36,681 nt of DNA from Acidimicrobiaceae bacterium (GCA_003160635.1 PMLV01000309.1:8996-45676), one strand, 5' to 3'. Positions 16,137 through 25,137 are shown, numbered from the stretch's first letter. Notes: generated by a model not told the origin, from the letters alone. Translations and numbers: made by a program.

Positions 16137-16739
16137 GTGAGGATTCTCGACAGCACCACCGATGCCGAACTGGTGCTTCGACTCCCAGGGGACGCGGCTG
16201 CATTCGAGGAACTGTTCCGCCGGCACCGTCGCTCGGTGGTGGCCTACGCCGCCCGCCGCTGTTATCAGCCCGCTGACGTAGCGGATTTGGTGGCCGCGAC
16301 GTTCCTGGCTGTACTGACGAGCAGCGCAACCTACAGCCCTGCCAAGGGTGCTTTCCGGCCGTGGTTGATCGGGGTGGCCTACCGCCAGTGTGTTGCCCTT
16401 CGCCGGCGGGAATACCGTCAATGGTCGCTCAGCCGGGCCGTGAGCGGTCAGCGGATATTGGGCGACGACGCTACCGTCCGCATCGAAGAGCGGATGGACG
16501 CTGCCCGTGCCAGCACGGAGGTCGAGCGTGCCATGAATGGCCTGCCGAGCCGTCACCGTGAAGTGCTGTGGCTTGTTGGCTACGACGAACTGACCCCGCA
16601 CGAAGCCGCTCAGGTGCTCGGCGTCAACGTCGGCCTGTTCCGGGTCCGTTTGTCACGAGCTCGTCAGGCACTACGTCAAGCCCTGCGTGATCCCCTTCCC
16701 CCTTCTTGTCCCAACTTCTCCCCGGAGGTGCGCCGATGA
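16137..16739 (+). CDS. ECF-type RNA polymerase sigma factor
   Basis: A 200-aa sigma factor. Region 2 spans about residues 20-90 (AFEELFRRHRRSVVAYAARR, then DVADLVAATFLAVL and FRPWLIGVAYRQC). Region 4 spans about 130-182 (LPSRHREVLWLVGYDELTPH, then EAAQVLGVNVGLFRVRLSRA). The GTG start at 16137 has no ribosome site. The stop overlaps the next gene by 4 bp (ATGA). Pairing with a membrane protein gene is the usual sigma/anti-sigma arrangement, so the sigma factor is probably held inactive at the membrane until a signal arrives. The upstream TGTAAC box suggests autoregulation. Confidence 0.9.
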   Translation: MRILDSTTDAELVLRLPGDAAAFEELFRRHRRSVVAYAARRCYQPADVADLVAATFLAVLTSSATYSPAKGAFRPWLIGVAYRQCVALRRREYRQWSLSRAVSGQRILGDDATVRIEERMDAARASTEVERAMNGLPSRHREVLWLVGYDELTPHEAAQVLGVNVGLFRVRLSRARQALRQALRDPLPPSCPNFSPEVRR

Positions 16740-17722
16740 TCTGTGACGATAGAGAACTGCCCCTCGACGAGTTCGAGTCGGCCATGCTGGCTGAGCTGTT
16801 GTCAGCCCAAACCGAGTTCGGTCCGGCCGACAAGGGCGTCGGCCGCAAGCTCTACCTGGCTGGTGGCCACGGTGGCCTGCGGCATCACCGCCTGCTCGCC
16901 GCCGCAGCGGTTCTGGTGGCGGCTGTGGCGGTCCTTGCCGTGTTGCTTCCCTCTGGCGGTGGCGACTCACGGCGGGGCCGGCCCTCGGCGGTTGCTCCGC
17001 ACCACAAGCCCACGACTCACGCGGTTGCTCCGCACCACCCGCGCACGATTCACTACCAGGTCACCGGCTACACCCAGGCCCAGGCTACCGCCGCGGCCAC
17101 TCAGTGTCTGAGCGCGGATGGCGCGGGTGGTCCGGACGGTGCGGCAGGAAAGGACGCGGTGTTGCGGGCCACGTTCAGCGACCCCTCAGGGTCGACATTG
17201 GTGGTCACAACGCCGTCAGGTTGGTACACCTGCGACGAGTCTGCAGACGGGTCGACGCTCGTGCCCGGGGTGTACGAGTCTTACATCCAGGCCGAGGGCG
17301 GGGCGCTCAACGCTAACGACCTGTACGAACACTGGCTCATGGAGCCAGTCGAGATTTTTTCCGATGGCGGGGGCTACCTCAGCAAGGCGACGATGGCGAG
17401 CGGCTGGCTGGACACTGCCGTCGGGCGCGCGGCACCCAATATCACCAAGGTTACCGTCCAGATGCCCGGAGGGTCGGTGATTGCAGCCTCCGTCGAAAAC
17501 GGCTTCTTCGTTGCCCGTCAACTGTTGCCGTCGATGCCGGCCTTCAGCCAGTCAGGGACGATCCCTGTCATGGGCTACGACAGTTCAGGGACTCTGCTGT
17601 ATGACTCCTTGCTCACGCGATCACCGCTTACTACCTGTTTCGTCACACCGTCTGGTCAGTCGTTGACGCCCTGGGCCACCTCGACCCAGAAGTGTCAGAC
17701 CGCCATCGCGTGGGGCTACTGA
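16736..17722 (+). CDS. Membrane protein coupled to ECF sigma factor, putative anti-sigma factor
   Basis: A 328-aa protein. Its first 60 residues are cytoplasmic (DDRELPLDEFESAMLAELLS), then one membrane helix (LLAAAAVLVAAVAVLAVLL). A His/Pro-rich linker follows with two VAPHH repeats, then about 220 residues predicted to lie outside. The start ATG overlaps the sigma stop, with GGAGG upstream (in CCGGAGGTGCG), so the two are translationally coupled. The layout fits an anti-sigma or sensor protein, but no ZAS zinc motif (HxxxCxxC) is visible; the role is inferred from context. Confidence 0.75.
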   Translation: MICDDRELPLDEFESAMLAELLSAQTEFGPADKGVGRKLYLAGGHGGLRHHRLLAAAAVLVAAVAVLAVLLPSGGGDSRRGRPSAVAPHHKPTTHAVAPHHPRTIHYQVTGYTQAQATAAATQCLSADGAGGPDGAAGKDAVLRATFSDPSGSTLVVTTPSGWYTCDESADGSTLVPGVYESYIQAEGGALNANDLYEHWLMEPVEIFSDGGGYLSKATMASGWLDTAVGRAAPNITKVTVQMPGGSVIAASVENGFFVARQLLPSMPAFSQSGTIPVMGYDSSGTLLYDSLLTRSPLTTCFVTPSGQSLTPWATSTQKCQTAIAWGY

Positions 17723-18071
17723 GTGTGGAGCTCGGGTCTCGCAGGGCCGTGATCGCGGCATTCCTCGCTAGCACCACCCCGCTAGACGATCCTCCGCTTT
17801 CGGGCGATCGGCGATGCCCTCGATGCCGAGACACTGATCCGTAACCCGATCCTTCAGGGAAAACAGTGAATCGGATTGTTTTCCAACGACTGGGCCTCGG
17901 CGGTACGATCGCTGTGCCCAAGCCCAGAGAGGTAGCAGACCTGGTATTGACAGCCTGTACTGGACTTTTCACCCCGAATGGCAATGATATTGGCGATTTC
18001 CAATCGGTCGTCGATCTCTGGATTTCTGGCACTTTGGTGTAACCAGATGACCAATGCCGGGCTTATAGAAG
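17723..18071. promoter_or_regulatory. Upstream region of the second ECF sigma gene
   Basis: About 350 bp without a gene. TGTAAC at 18038-18043 is followed after 17-18 bp by CTTATAG next to the ATG. This matches the element before the first sigma gene in both sequence and distance (34-35 bp from box to start). Confidence 0.4.
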
Positions 18072-18704
18072 ATGATGACCATGACCCGTGAGGAGCGTGA
18101 ACGACTCTTTACGGAGTTGTTCAATGCACACCACACGCAGGTACTCGCCTATTGCCGCCGCCGACTCGCAGCCGATGTTGCCGAAGATGCAGTAGCCGAT
18201 ACCTTTTCGGCGGCATGGACGAACTTGGACCACCTGCGCAACGACCCTCTCATCTGGCTCTTTAGTCTCGCTCGGGGTGCCGTCTCGCACCATCGGCGCC
18301 GTCTGGGTCGCATCGCCCGCCTGAATGAGCGCTCGGCCTCGCTCGAACCCGCCGTGGCTGCCCCCGATCACGCGGAGTCTGTCGCGTGGCAAGAGCCGTT
18401 CGATGCTGCATTTGAACAGCTGAGCGAAACTGCACGTGAGGTGTTACGCGTCGCGGTGTGGGAAGGGCTGGGCGCATCAGAGGGAGCGTTGGTACTCGGC
18501 TGCTCGACCGCGGCGTTCAAGGTTCGCTTGCATCGCGCTCGGCGGCGTCTGCGCCAACTTCTCGACGCCGATGCCCTAACTCGGTCGCAATTTCATCACA
18601 ATACGTCCTCGATCAAACGGACAACGGAGCCACCACATACGCGTGCATTCGCGAGACCCGCTTTGGTGGAGCTGGCCATTCCGCTACCGAAGGAATCCAC
18701 ATGA
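18072..18704 (+). CDS. ECF-type RNA polymerase sigma factor
   Basis: A 210-aa sigma factor. Region 2 is at about residues 10-80 (LFTELFNAHHTQVLAYCRRR, then DVAEDAVADTFSAAW and LIWLFSLARGAVSHHRRR). Region 4 is at about 112-168 (LSETAREVLRVAVWEGLGAS, then EGALVLGCSTAAFKVRLHRA). The last 40 residues are a non-conserved tail. ATG at 18072; ATGs at 18075 and 18081 are alternatives. The stop overlaps the next gene by 4 bp. It is paralogous in layout to the sigma gene 2 kb upstream, and both may respond to the same promoter element. Confidence 0.9.
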   Translation: MMTMTREERERLFTELFNAHHTQVLAYCRRRLAADVAEDAVADTFSAAWTNLDHLRNDPLIWLFSLARGAVSHHRRRLGRIARLNERSASLEPAVAAPDHAESVAWQEPFDAAFEQLSETAREVLRVAVWEGLGASEGALVLGCSTAAFKVRLHRARRRLRQLLDADALTRSQFHHNTSSIKRTTEPPHTRAFARPALVELAIPLPKEST

Positions 18705-19882
18705 AGACCCACTGGCCTGATGACATCATCGACCGCGAGCTTGCGGCCCGTAATCTGATCCATAACGAAGACCTGGCGGGGTCCGAGTGCACCGCCGAGA
18801 GTCAGGCATTGCTGAGCTATTTGGTAGCGAGCAACTCGTCGACGAACCGGTCACCCGGTAACCAACAGAGGAAATCACACTCGACGCTTCGTGTCGGTCA
18901 CGGAACAAGGCGCATCCCCACGAGCCTTCTTGCTCGATTCAGTTTCGCCTGCCTCGTCTTGGCAGTAGTCGCAGCGACAGTCGTCATCTCTTTGGGCTCT
19001 CATGGCGCTACTCCGCCAAGGCGCTCGCCGGCAACGGCAGCAGTTGTCTTGAAGCGCATGTCCCTGGTGGCAGACGAACAGCCCACCGTTGCTCCGCCAG
19101 TGCCGGGTCAGTACGTCTATACCCAAGAGATCGATCTGGGCGCGGCCACCTGGCCGACTCACCCTGGGAACAATGTCATGGGTCCCGATACGTACACGGT
19201 CCTCCAGCCGATTACCCGCCAGACTTGGATTGGGCCCGACGGCTCCGGTCGAATCGCCGAGTCGGCCCAGGGGCCACAGACCTTTCTGAGTCCTGCAGAT
19301 AAAGCCAAATGGTTGGCCGCCGGGTCTCCGGCTCATCCCGAGTCACTCGTCAATCAGACGTTCGGTCCGCTTGGCCTCCCATACTTCAACTTGTCGGCGC
19401 TCCCAACGGACACGGCCGATTTAGCGGCCCTCTTTTCCGAAGGAAGAGTCGGTTCGCAGGGTCTGATCACCAACACCTCTGGGAAGTACTTCCCGCCCAG
19501 CGTCAACGAGGAGATCGGATACATCGGTAGTCTGCTGGATCCATCCGATGAGACCTACGCCTCCCCGGCCTTGCGGGCTGCCCTATACCAAGTGGCAGCG
19601 GGGCTTCCTGGAATCCAGCTCCTCGGGACAGTCACCGACAGCATCGGTCGGTCGGGTACAGGGATCTCCTATTCCAATCAGGGCCGCCAGACAGTTTTAA
19701 TCTTTGATCCGACCACCTCGGCTCTCCTTGAGCAGGAGTATGTCGCAGCCAGCGTGACGCCGGACCAAGATGCGCCGATCGGAACAGTGCTCGAGTCGCA
19801 GACCTACGTCATGTCAGGAGTGGTCGGCTCGACGACTGCAACAATTCCGTCAACGTCCAGCAGCGCAGCATCGGGCTCATGA
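18701..19882 (+). CDS. CU044_5270-type membrane protein, partner of the ECF sigma factor
   Basis: A 393-aa protein with a cytoplasmic N-terminus of about 85 residues, a single membrane helix (FACLVLAVVAATVVISLG) and a large outer domain. That domain has the pattern of the actinobacterial CU044_5270 family: GQYVYTQEIDLG near the start, RQTWIGPDGSGRI, DPSDETYASPALRAALYQVA and GLPGIQLLGTVTDSIGR. These genes usually follow sigma factor genes and are thought to act as anti-sigma or sensor proteins. ATG at 18701 overlaps the sigma stop and has GAAGGA 7 bases upstream. The C-terminus is Ser/Thr rich. Confidence 0.8.
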   Translation: MKTHWPDDIIDRELAARNLIHNEDLAGSECTAESQALLSYLVASNSSTNRSPGNQQRKSHSTLRVGHGTRRIPTSLLARFSFACLVLAVVAATVVISLGSHGATPPRRSPATAAVVLKRMSLVADEQPTVAPPVPGQYVYTQEIDLGAATWPTHPGNNVMGPDTYTVLQPITRQTWIGPDGSGRIAESAQGPQTFLSPADKAKWLAAGSPAHPESLVNQTFGPLGLPYFNLSALPTDTADLAALFSEGRVGSQGLITNTSGKYFPPSVNEEIGYIGSLLDPSDETYASPALRAALYQVAAGLPGIQLLGTVTDSIGRSGTGISYSNQGRQTVLIFDPTTSALLEQEYVAASVTPDQDAPIGTVLESQTYVMSGVVGSTTATIPSTSSSAASGS

Positions 19883-20295
19883 ACCGGCGATGCCTGTCAA
19901 ACCATTTCGCGAGCTGCGGCGTGCTACCTGGGGTTCATCCCATCAGAGATGCTGATTAAGCAAGCTCGGAGAATGTGGACCACCGTGGTCGGATTTTCAT
20001 AGGCGGCCATCTCGGTCATTACGGCTGTGCTGATTGTTTGGAGCCCAGTTTTCGACGTAGGGCCTGCGGAGTGAACTATCTCAGGGCCCGTAGTTCACCC
20101 AAGAATGTACTCGTCGGGCAGAAGAAGTAGAAGTAGTCGATAGCCTCAGGGAGAGGACCCGTTGGTGGATCCTTATTCGGAACATGCAGAATTCTGGGTT
20201 TCGTAATCTACGGATCCTGGAATCAGTTGCTGTCGCACCAAATGGAAAAGCCCATTGCCGGGACGGCCGCTCGTTGCCAAAACCATGACGTTGGC
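19883..20295. other. Intergenic region between convergent genes, with one hairpin
   Basis: About 410 bp. GTGAACTA (20071-20078) and TAGTTCAC (20091-20098) form an 8-bp inverted repeat with a 12-base loop that may act as a terminator. A short palindrome CAGAATTCTG lies near 20187. No gene was recognised. Confidence 0.4.
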
Positions 20296-21258
20296 TCAGG
20301 CGTGATCGTCGGGCGTGGTTCGCTCCGACGTGTGACCGACGCCGTTGAGCGTGAGAAGCTCTGATGGCTGCTGCTTTCGCCAAGCTCCAGGTGGCATGCC
20401 GTGATGACGACGGAACGCTGTCGCGAATGCGTACGGCGAGCCGTACCCGACTTCCGAAGCAATGCTCGTGAGGCTCAAGGTTCCTGCACGGAGATGGTCC
20501 CTGGCGAGTGTCATTCGCCACTCCGTCAAGTACTGCAGTGGAGCCTGCCCGATCGCTTCTCGAAAGGACCGGGCGAATGCAGCTCGCGACAGACTACTCA
20601 GTGCTGCCAGCTCGGGTACCGTCCACGGGTGACCGGGGTCTTCGTGCATGGCCTGTAGAGCGACGCGAAGACGTGGGTCGGCTGACGCGGTGTACCACCT
20701 GGGCGCTGTTTCACTGCGCTGGAAATCGCTGCGGAAAGCAAGAACGAGCAGGACGTCGAGCAAGCGATCGAGGACAGTCTGTTGACCCGGTTCCTCAGCC
20801 ACGAGTTCACGAGACAGAAGCGAAATTACCTCTCGGAGTGGCTCGTCGATCGCATAGGAGAGCGTCATCAATGGTGGAAGCGAATCCAGCAACCCATTGC
20901 CGACGTCGCCTGAGAATTGGTAGGCACCGCACAAGAAGACCGTTGCCGCGTGGTCAGCGGCAGGTGCGCACTGCGCGTGCCTGGTCCGGAAGTCGTGCGG
21001 CTCCAAGCAGTCGGCGCCCAGTTGGTGTGCGATGAAGTGCGGTGATCCGCCTCGAACCAGGGTGATCTCCCCGGGCAAGAGTTCCACGCCGCGGCTCGGG
21101 TCGTCGAGCCACAGCCAAGCCCTGCCGCGGGTGACTGCATGCACCGCGAGCTGGATGGAGCCGTCGAGTCGCAGGCCCCAGGGCGGTGCGACGACCGTGC
21201 GGGCGAAGACCGCTCCGGTGGCACGTGCTCGCATGAGGTGGTCGTACAACAGATCCAT
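20296..21258 (-). CDS. AraC-family regulator with N-terminal cupin
   Basis: A 320-aa regulator. The N-terminal half is the cupin_6/AraC-binding-like domain (VHAVTRGRAWLWLDDPSRGV, then LLPGEITLVRGGSPHFI). The C-terminal 100 residues hold two helix-turn-helices: WTVPELAALSSLSRAAFARS and LSLTSIASEVGYGSPYAFAT, followed by the conserved FRRHHGMPPGAWR. This subfamily commonly sits next to and controls an NAD(P)-binding oxidoreductase. Here it is divergent, 111 bp from such a gene. ATG at 21258. Confidence 0.92.
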   Translation of the reverse strand: MDLLYDHLMRARATGAVFARTVVAPPWGLRLDGSIQLAVHAVTRGRAWLWLDDPSRGVELLPGEITLVRGGSPHFIAHQLGADCLEPHDFRTRHAQCAPAADHAATVFLCGAYQFSGDVGNGLLDSLPPLMTLSYAIDEPLREVISLLSRELVAEEPGQQTVLDRLLDVLLVLAFRSDFQRSETAPRWYTASADPRLRVALQAMHEDPGHPWTVPELAALSSLSRAAFARSFREAIGQAPLQYLTEWRMTLARDHLRAGTLSLTSIASEVGYGSPYAFATAFRRHHGMPPGAWRKQQPSELLTLNGVGHTSERTTPDDHA

Positions 21259-21369
21259 GGCTCGATGGTAGCGAGAAGCGTGCCGAAGTCAACGATGCGA
21301 GAGCATCACGCAACAAATGAAGCGTTCCAGATATTGATCCTCCCTGGTGTCTCCGGGCACACTTAGTTC

Positions 21370-22221
21370 ATGGCCAACGCGAAGCAAACAGCGCTGATCC
21401 TTGGCGGCAGCGGGAGGACCGGATCTCTCATTGCCGAACAACTGACCGATCGGGGAGTTCAGGCCCGCACAGCATCTCGGCACGGCAGCGATCTTCTCTT
21501 CGACTGGGACGAGCCCAACACGTACGCAGCTGCACTTGCAGGGGCGGATCGGGTGTACCTGGTGACCCCGACGATGCGCATTCGGTACGTCAACCTTGTT
21601 GCAATATTCCTCGACCTGGCGGAGGCTGCCGGCGTTGGGCACGTCACACTGTTGAGCACCTACAACGGCGATCGGGCCCCGCAGGATGTCGATATGGCAG
21701 CGGTCGAGGCCGAAGTTGCGAACAGGGGCGGTTTCACGCACACGATCCTTCGCCCTGCATGGGTTATGCAGAACTTCACGGACGAGCACCTCCCCATCGT
21801 GGATGGGCTTCTGATCGTTCCCAGCGGTGGTGGTTCTGAGGCGTTCGTCGACGCCCTCGACATCGCAGAGGTAGCGGTTGAGACCCTCTTGGATCCAGCC
21901 GAGCATGCAGGCGCCGCATATTCGTTGACGGGTCCAGAGGCACTCACGTTCGACGACGTCGCCAGGACTATCGCTGCCGTGAGCAGGCGTTCCGTGATGT
22001 ACCAAGACATCGACCAGGAGGCCTGGATCAACGGGGCAATCGCAGCAGGGGTGCCCGCCGAGTACGCGAAGATGCTCCAATGGCTTACTGGAGCCATCAT
22101 CGCAGGCCAAGGGTCCAGGCCCAGCGGTGACGTCGAGACGGTTATCGGTCGGCCTGCCACCAGTTTCGAGGCATTTGCACTGCGCAGTACTGCCGTCTGG
22201 GCCGTTCAGGAGGGCAAGTGA
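21370..22221 (+). CDS. NmrA-like NAD(P)-binding protein
   Basis: A 283-aa atypical short-chain dehydrogenase. The N-terminus ALILGGSGRTGSLIAEQL is the dinucleotide-binding GxxGxxG. It continues VYLVTPTM and HVTLLSTYNG, then FTHTILRPAWVMQNF, typical of NmrA-like/ergot-type reductases. The catalytic YxxxK of classical SDRs is not obvious, so it may be a redox sensor or a reductase of an unknown substrate. It overlaps the next gene by 4 bp (GTGA) and is divergent from the AraC regulator, which likely controls both. Confidence 0.85.
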   Translation: MANAKQTALILGGSGRTGSLIAEQLTDRGVQARTASRHGSDLLFDWDEPNTYAAALAGADRVYLVTPTMRIRYVNLVAIFLDLAEAAGVGHVTLLSTYNGDRAPQDVDMAAVEAEVANRGGFTHTILRPAWVMQNFTDEHLPIVDGLLIVPSGGGSEAFVDALDIAEVAVETLLDPAEHAGAAYSLTGPEALTFDDVARTIAAVSRRSVMYQDIDQEAWINGAIAAGVPAEYAKMLQWLTGAIIAGQGSRPSGDVETVIGRPATSFEAFALRSTAVWAVQEGK

Positions 22222-22664
22222 CCAAGTATATCGAGGACAGCTCAAATTTTGGAGCCGACGGACCCTTCTTCCACATCATTCGGGAAGGGCTCAAGGGTTT
22301 CGCCGATGGTGAGGACTACTTCGATATGTTGGCTGATGATGTCGTGTTCGAATACGTCATCTCCGTGCCCGGCTATCCCCGACGGGTTGAAGGGCGGCAG
22401 AACATCATCGACCTGTACAGCGACTACGACAGCTACATGAGCGTGCGTAGCGCCGACAATCTCTATGTCTATCGAGATCCCGCAGCGTCGGTCGTGGTCC
22501 TCGAGTATGAGGTGCACGGCCAATCAGTGCAGACGGGTCGTCCGTACGACAATCGCTTCGTCTCCATCGTTTCGATCAAGGGCAGCAAAGTGACGTGGTG
22601 GCGGGACTATCTTGACCCGGTAGCAGTCTTCGACGCCGCAGGATGGCCTCAGAGCCTCGACTAA
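22218..22664 (+). CDS. SnoaL-like / NTF2-fold protein
   Basis: A 148-aa NTF2-fold protein. The cone-shaped fold is suggested by the helix DYFDMLADDVVFEYVI, then GYPRRVEGRQNIIDLYSDYD, the strand VVVLEYEVHGQSV, and the C-terminal DNRFVSIVSIKGSKVTWWRD before YLDPVAVF. SnoaL-like proteins are isomerases, hydratases or dehydratases of small molecules. GTG at 22218 overlaps the preceding stop, and co-transcription with the NmrA-like reductase suggests one pathway. Substrate unknown. Confidence 0.85.
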   Translation: MTKYIEDSSNFGADGPFFHIIREGLKGFADGEDYFDMLADDVVFEYVISVPGYPRRVEGRQNIIDLYSDYDSYMSVRSADNLYVYRDPAASVVVLEYEVHGQSVQTGRPYDNRFVSIVSIKGSKVTWWRDYLDPVAVFDAAGWPQSLD

Positions 22665-23014
22665 ATGGGACTACTAGGTATTGCGCAGTCTGGGGCCCGC
22701 GGATTCCCTTCGCGCCCAGAAGTGTCCTTCCAGAGTCAATTCCATCGTTCGTCAGTCGGCACTGATGGGAAGAGCTATTCAGGGAGAGGGTTTGGTCGCC
22801 TCGGTGGCGCGGCAGTTCGGTAGGCATATACCGATGAAGTTCACGGTGAGAAACCTAAGGAGGGTTGGGGGTCTACCAGCCTTCGAAGAGGAATTTGTAG
22901 CCTGCAGTGAGTTAACCGCAAGCCGATCCGTCAAAGGCACCGCCAAGAACCTCGAATCGCGCTGAACCGACCGGCTCAGTTGTCTAACCGGGCGCCCCAT
23001 GGAAAGCTGCCCGC
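22665..23014. other. Intergenic stretch, nothing recognised
   Basis: About 350 bp. A 94-codon plus-strand frame (22681-22965) has mixed composition, no ribosome site and no recognisable motif, and was not called as a gene. No hairpin with a U-run was found. Confidence 0.35.
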
Positions 23015-23764
23015 ATGTCGGAGCTCTGGCGACTGTCGGCTCAGCGGTCACAGGAATTCGATGCAGCGGCAGTCGCGTACGACCGTTATCGACCCCGTTA
23101 TCCAGAGGAACTTTTCGACGACATCGTCGAACTGGGGTAATTGCAACCAGGGGCGCGTGCGATCGAGATTGGGGCCGGCACGGGGATCGCCACTGGCCCT
23201 CTGATTGATCGCGGTCTTCAAGTCATCGCCATTGAACCCGCACCGGCGATGGCGTCGATCGCCAAGGAAAGGTTCGGCAGCTCCGCTCGCTTCGTGGACG
23301 GTCGCTTTGAGGACTGGCCCCCGACCGAGAACACCGATCTAATAGCAGCCTTCAACGCCTGGCACTGGGTCGAACCAGACACGGGCGTAAGCCTGGCGGC
23401 CCAGCTGCTCTCTCCCGGTGGATCGCTGGCCCTGGTGTGGACAGATGTTGTGTCGTGGGGCGAGAACAACTTCGAGGCCCGCCTTTCGGAGGTAACGGGT
23501 TCGCCTTGGGCAAAACGTCTCAATGACGTATTGGATTCACTGCAACCAGTCCGCGCCAGTGAGTATTTCGATGACCTCAGGGTGCACCGTCACCGGTTCG
23601 AGCGCAGGCTGGACGCGGCGTCATTCATTGCGGTCACCCGAACCTACGGCGGTCACCACAGCGTAGAGCGTGACGAGATAATGCGCCGGCTTATTGATGA
23701 CGAGTTCGAAGGAGCGGTGACGAAGGTGGAGGATGCCGTTCTGTACTTAGCACGGCGCAGGTGA
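23015..23764 (+). pseudogene. SAM methyltransferase interrupted by an in-frame TAA
   Basis: ATG at 23015 begins MSELWRLSAQRSQEFDAAAV, then AYDRYRPRYPEELFDDIVELG, the typical N-terminus of this methyltransferase group. A TAA follows at 23138-23140. The same frame resumes at once with LQPGARAIEIGAGTG, the SAM-binding loop, and runs to 23764. The whole frame has 249 codons, a normal size. One base change in codon 42 therefore seems to have broken the gene. Otherwise a shortened protein starting at TTG 23141 (207 aa) would lack the first helices. Stop-codon readthrough or a sequencing error are alternatives. The catalytic part itself is intact, so the change looks recent. Confidence 0.75.
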
Positions 23765-23787
23765 GCACGTCGTCCGTACGCCGATCC

Positions 23788-23810
23788 CCTTGACGAACAT
23801 TGAGTCAAGG
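23788..23810. terminator. Hairpin between convergent genes
   Basis: CCTTGAC and GTCAAGG form 7-bp arms around a 9-base loop, 24 bp after the methyltransferase stop and before the stop of the opposing acetyltransferase. It could serve both transcripts; no U-run is present. Confidence 0.45.
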
Positions 23811-23846
23811 ATGTTCCACCCAGGAACTGGTCGACCGACCAAGACG

Positions 23847-24332
23847 TCAGAGGCGCACGAGCATGGTGAGCGATCCGCCCAACATGCCAACCTCTTGGAA
23901 GCCGAACCGCTCGTAGAGACGCCGAGCGTAATTGTCGGGTTCCACGCTCAAGCTGATTCCCGCGACCTTGTGTTCGCGGGCAGAAGAGATCAGTGCCTGA
24001 AGTAGATGAGTGCCAATTCCTTGTTGCCGGCACGTCTGCACAACGCCCATGGATAGTTCCGGTGTTGAGGCATTCACGAAACCGTAGCCAGGGTCGTTCT
24101 CAGGCAGATACCGAAGCCATGCGGCCCCGACGGGGTTCTCGTTTTCGGCGACTACTCCGAGGTCACCGGGCCGTGGCCAACCTGCGATGTAGTGCGCCAG
24201 TTCAGGCCGTTTCAGAGTTTCCTCGACGCTTCCCGTCGGTCCGTCGGGTCGCCAAAAGGCCGCCGCGACGAGCATCTCGGAGAGAAAAGGGGCATCGGAA
24301 TGCTCGGCAGGGCGAAGGTGTATCGGCACCAC
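23847..24332 (-). CDS. GNAT-family N-acetyltransferase
   Basis: A 161-aa GNAT enzyme. LRPAEHSDAPFLSEML at the start, the acetyl-CoA loop CRQQGIGTHLLQALI near residue 100, and the final motif LSVEPDNYARRLYERFGFQE are all in place. It transfers an acetyl group from acetyl-CoA to an unknown amine. The GTG start at 24332 is the only reasonable one. It lies 57 bp after a P-loop kinase-like gene on the same strand and may share its transcript. Confidence 0.9.
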   Translation of the reverse strand: MVPIHLRPAEHSDAPFLSEMLVAAAFWRPDGPTGSVEETLKRPELAHYIAGWPRPGDLGVVAENENPVGAAWLRYLPENDPGYGFVNASTPELSMGVVQTCRQQGIGTHLLQALISSAREHKVAGISLSVEPDNYARRLYERFGFQEVGMLGGSLTMLVRL

Positions 24333-24389
24333 GAAATCATGCCCGAAACTGGCCGCTTGACGATCCCCTTGTGCCTCGGTAGATGAGTA

Positions 24390-24929
24390 TCAGGGGTTTG
24401 CTCCGCCTCGGATGAGATTCAAAATCGACTCGACGTTCTCGTCCACCGACCGGATGGCGTCGGCGATGAACGCAGCCTGTGGGTGTCGATGAAATTGCAC
24501 CCGCAGTTCGTCAACCATCTCCCAGGTCTGACCAGCGTCGCAGCGCCAGATCGGCCCACGATCCTCAAATCGTCTGCGATGAAGTTCCACGTCGGAGCAA
24601 ACCGTATCGACGAGCCAAAAGGATGCACCGGCCTCGTCCGCCGCCTTCCTCCAACCCTCACGGACATGCCAGTCGGCTCCGCAATCGAGCACCACGGAAT
24701 GGCCCATGCTCAGCTGCTCGCGAAGAAGGGAAGTCTGAAGATCGTAAGCGAGATCACCAACCCCCTTGAGTCCGACTTCCTCGGATGGGTCAAGCGGCAC
24801 GCCAGCGGCAAGGAGGACATCCATAAGGGGTCCTCGGGATGACACGACCGCACCAAGGGCACGTCCGAGCGCTCTGGCCAAAGTCGACTTGCCGGTTCCC
24901 TGCACGCCGCTCACCGATATAGCGTCCAC
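24390..24929 (-). CDS. AAA-type P-loop nucleotide kinase-like protein
   Basis: About 179 aa. Walker A is SVSGVQGTGKSTLARALG at the very N-terminus. A hydrophobic strand ending in Asp (HSVVLDCGADWH) fits Walker B, and RRRFEDRGPIWRC resembles an arginine-rich lid. The layout is that of small-molecule or nucleoside kinases of the AAA_33 type. GTG at 24929 places the P-loop where such proteins normally have it; a TTG nine codons upstream (24956) is possible. The substrate is unknown; zeta-toxin-like phosphotransferases share this fold, but no antitoxin is nearby. Confidence 0.8.
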   Translation of the reverse strand: MDAISVSGVQGTGKSTLARALGRALGAVVSSRGPLMDVLLAAGVPLDPSEEVGLKGVGDLAYDLQTSLLREQLSMGHSVVLDCGADWHVREGWRKAADEAGASFWLVDTVCSDVELHRRRFEDRGPIWRCDAGQTWEMVDELRVQFHRHPQAAFIADAIRSVDENVESILNLIRGGANP

Positions 24930-24997
24930 GAGCGCACCATACCTGTCGCTGATCAAACGAACTGCTCAACGGCAGGGCTTTTAACGGCAGCACGGCG

Positions 24998-25137
24998 TTA
25001 CTGCGTTGCAACAGCCTTTATCAGCTGCAGGGCTGGGCTTTCCGGGCTCCAAAGTGAGGGGAACTCTTCGAGCGGTCGGAAACCGTAGGCCAGGTAGAAG
25101 TCCGGGCTGTCCAATCAGGAAGGCGTGGTACGAGACC
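24998..25137 (-). pseudogene. C-terminal remnant of a GNAT acetyltransferase
   Basis: On the minus strand a frame reads PDFYLAYGFRPLEEFP, then SLWSPESPALQLIKAVATQ and a TAA at 24998-25000. This resembles the last helix and strands of GNAT proteins (FY..YGFRPL). Just upstream, VSYHAFLIGQP lies in a neighbouring frame and would continue it after a one-base shift, while a TGA closes the first frame. No acetyl-CoA loop was found further upstream. It appears to be a decayed, frameshifted gene end. Confidence 0.45.

Noticed and set aside
22681..22965. 94-codon plus-strand gene
   Set aside because: No ribosome site, no recognisable motif and mixed composition. A minus-strand frame overlaps much of it equally well.
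24390..24929. Zeta-type toxin
   Set aside because: The P-loop fits, but there is no epsilon-type antitoxin gene beside it and the neighbour is an acetyltransferase. A small-molecule kinase is the simpler reading.
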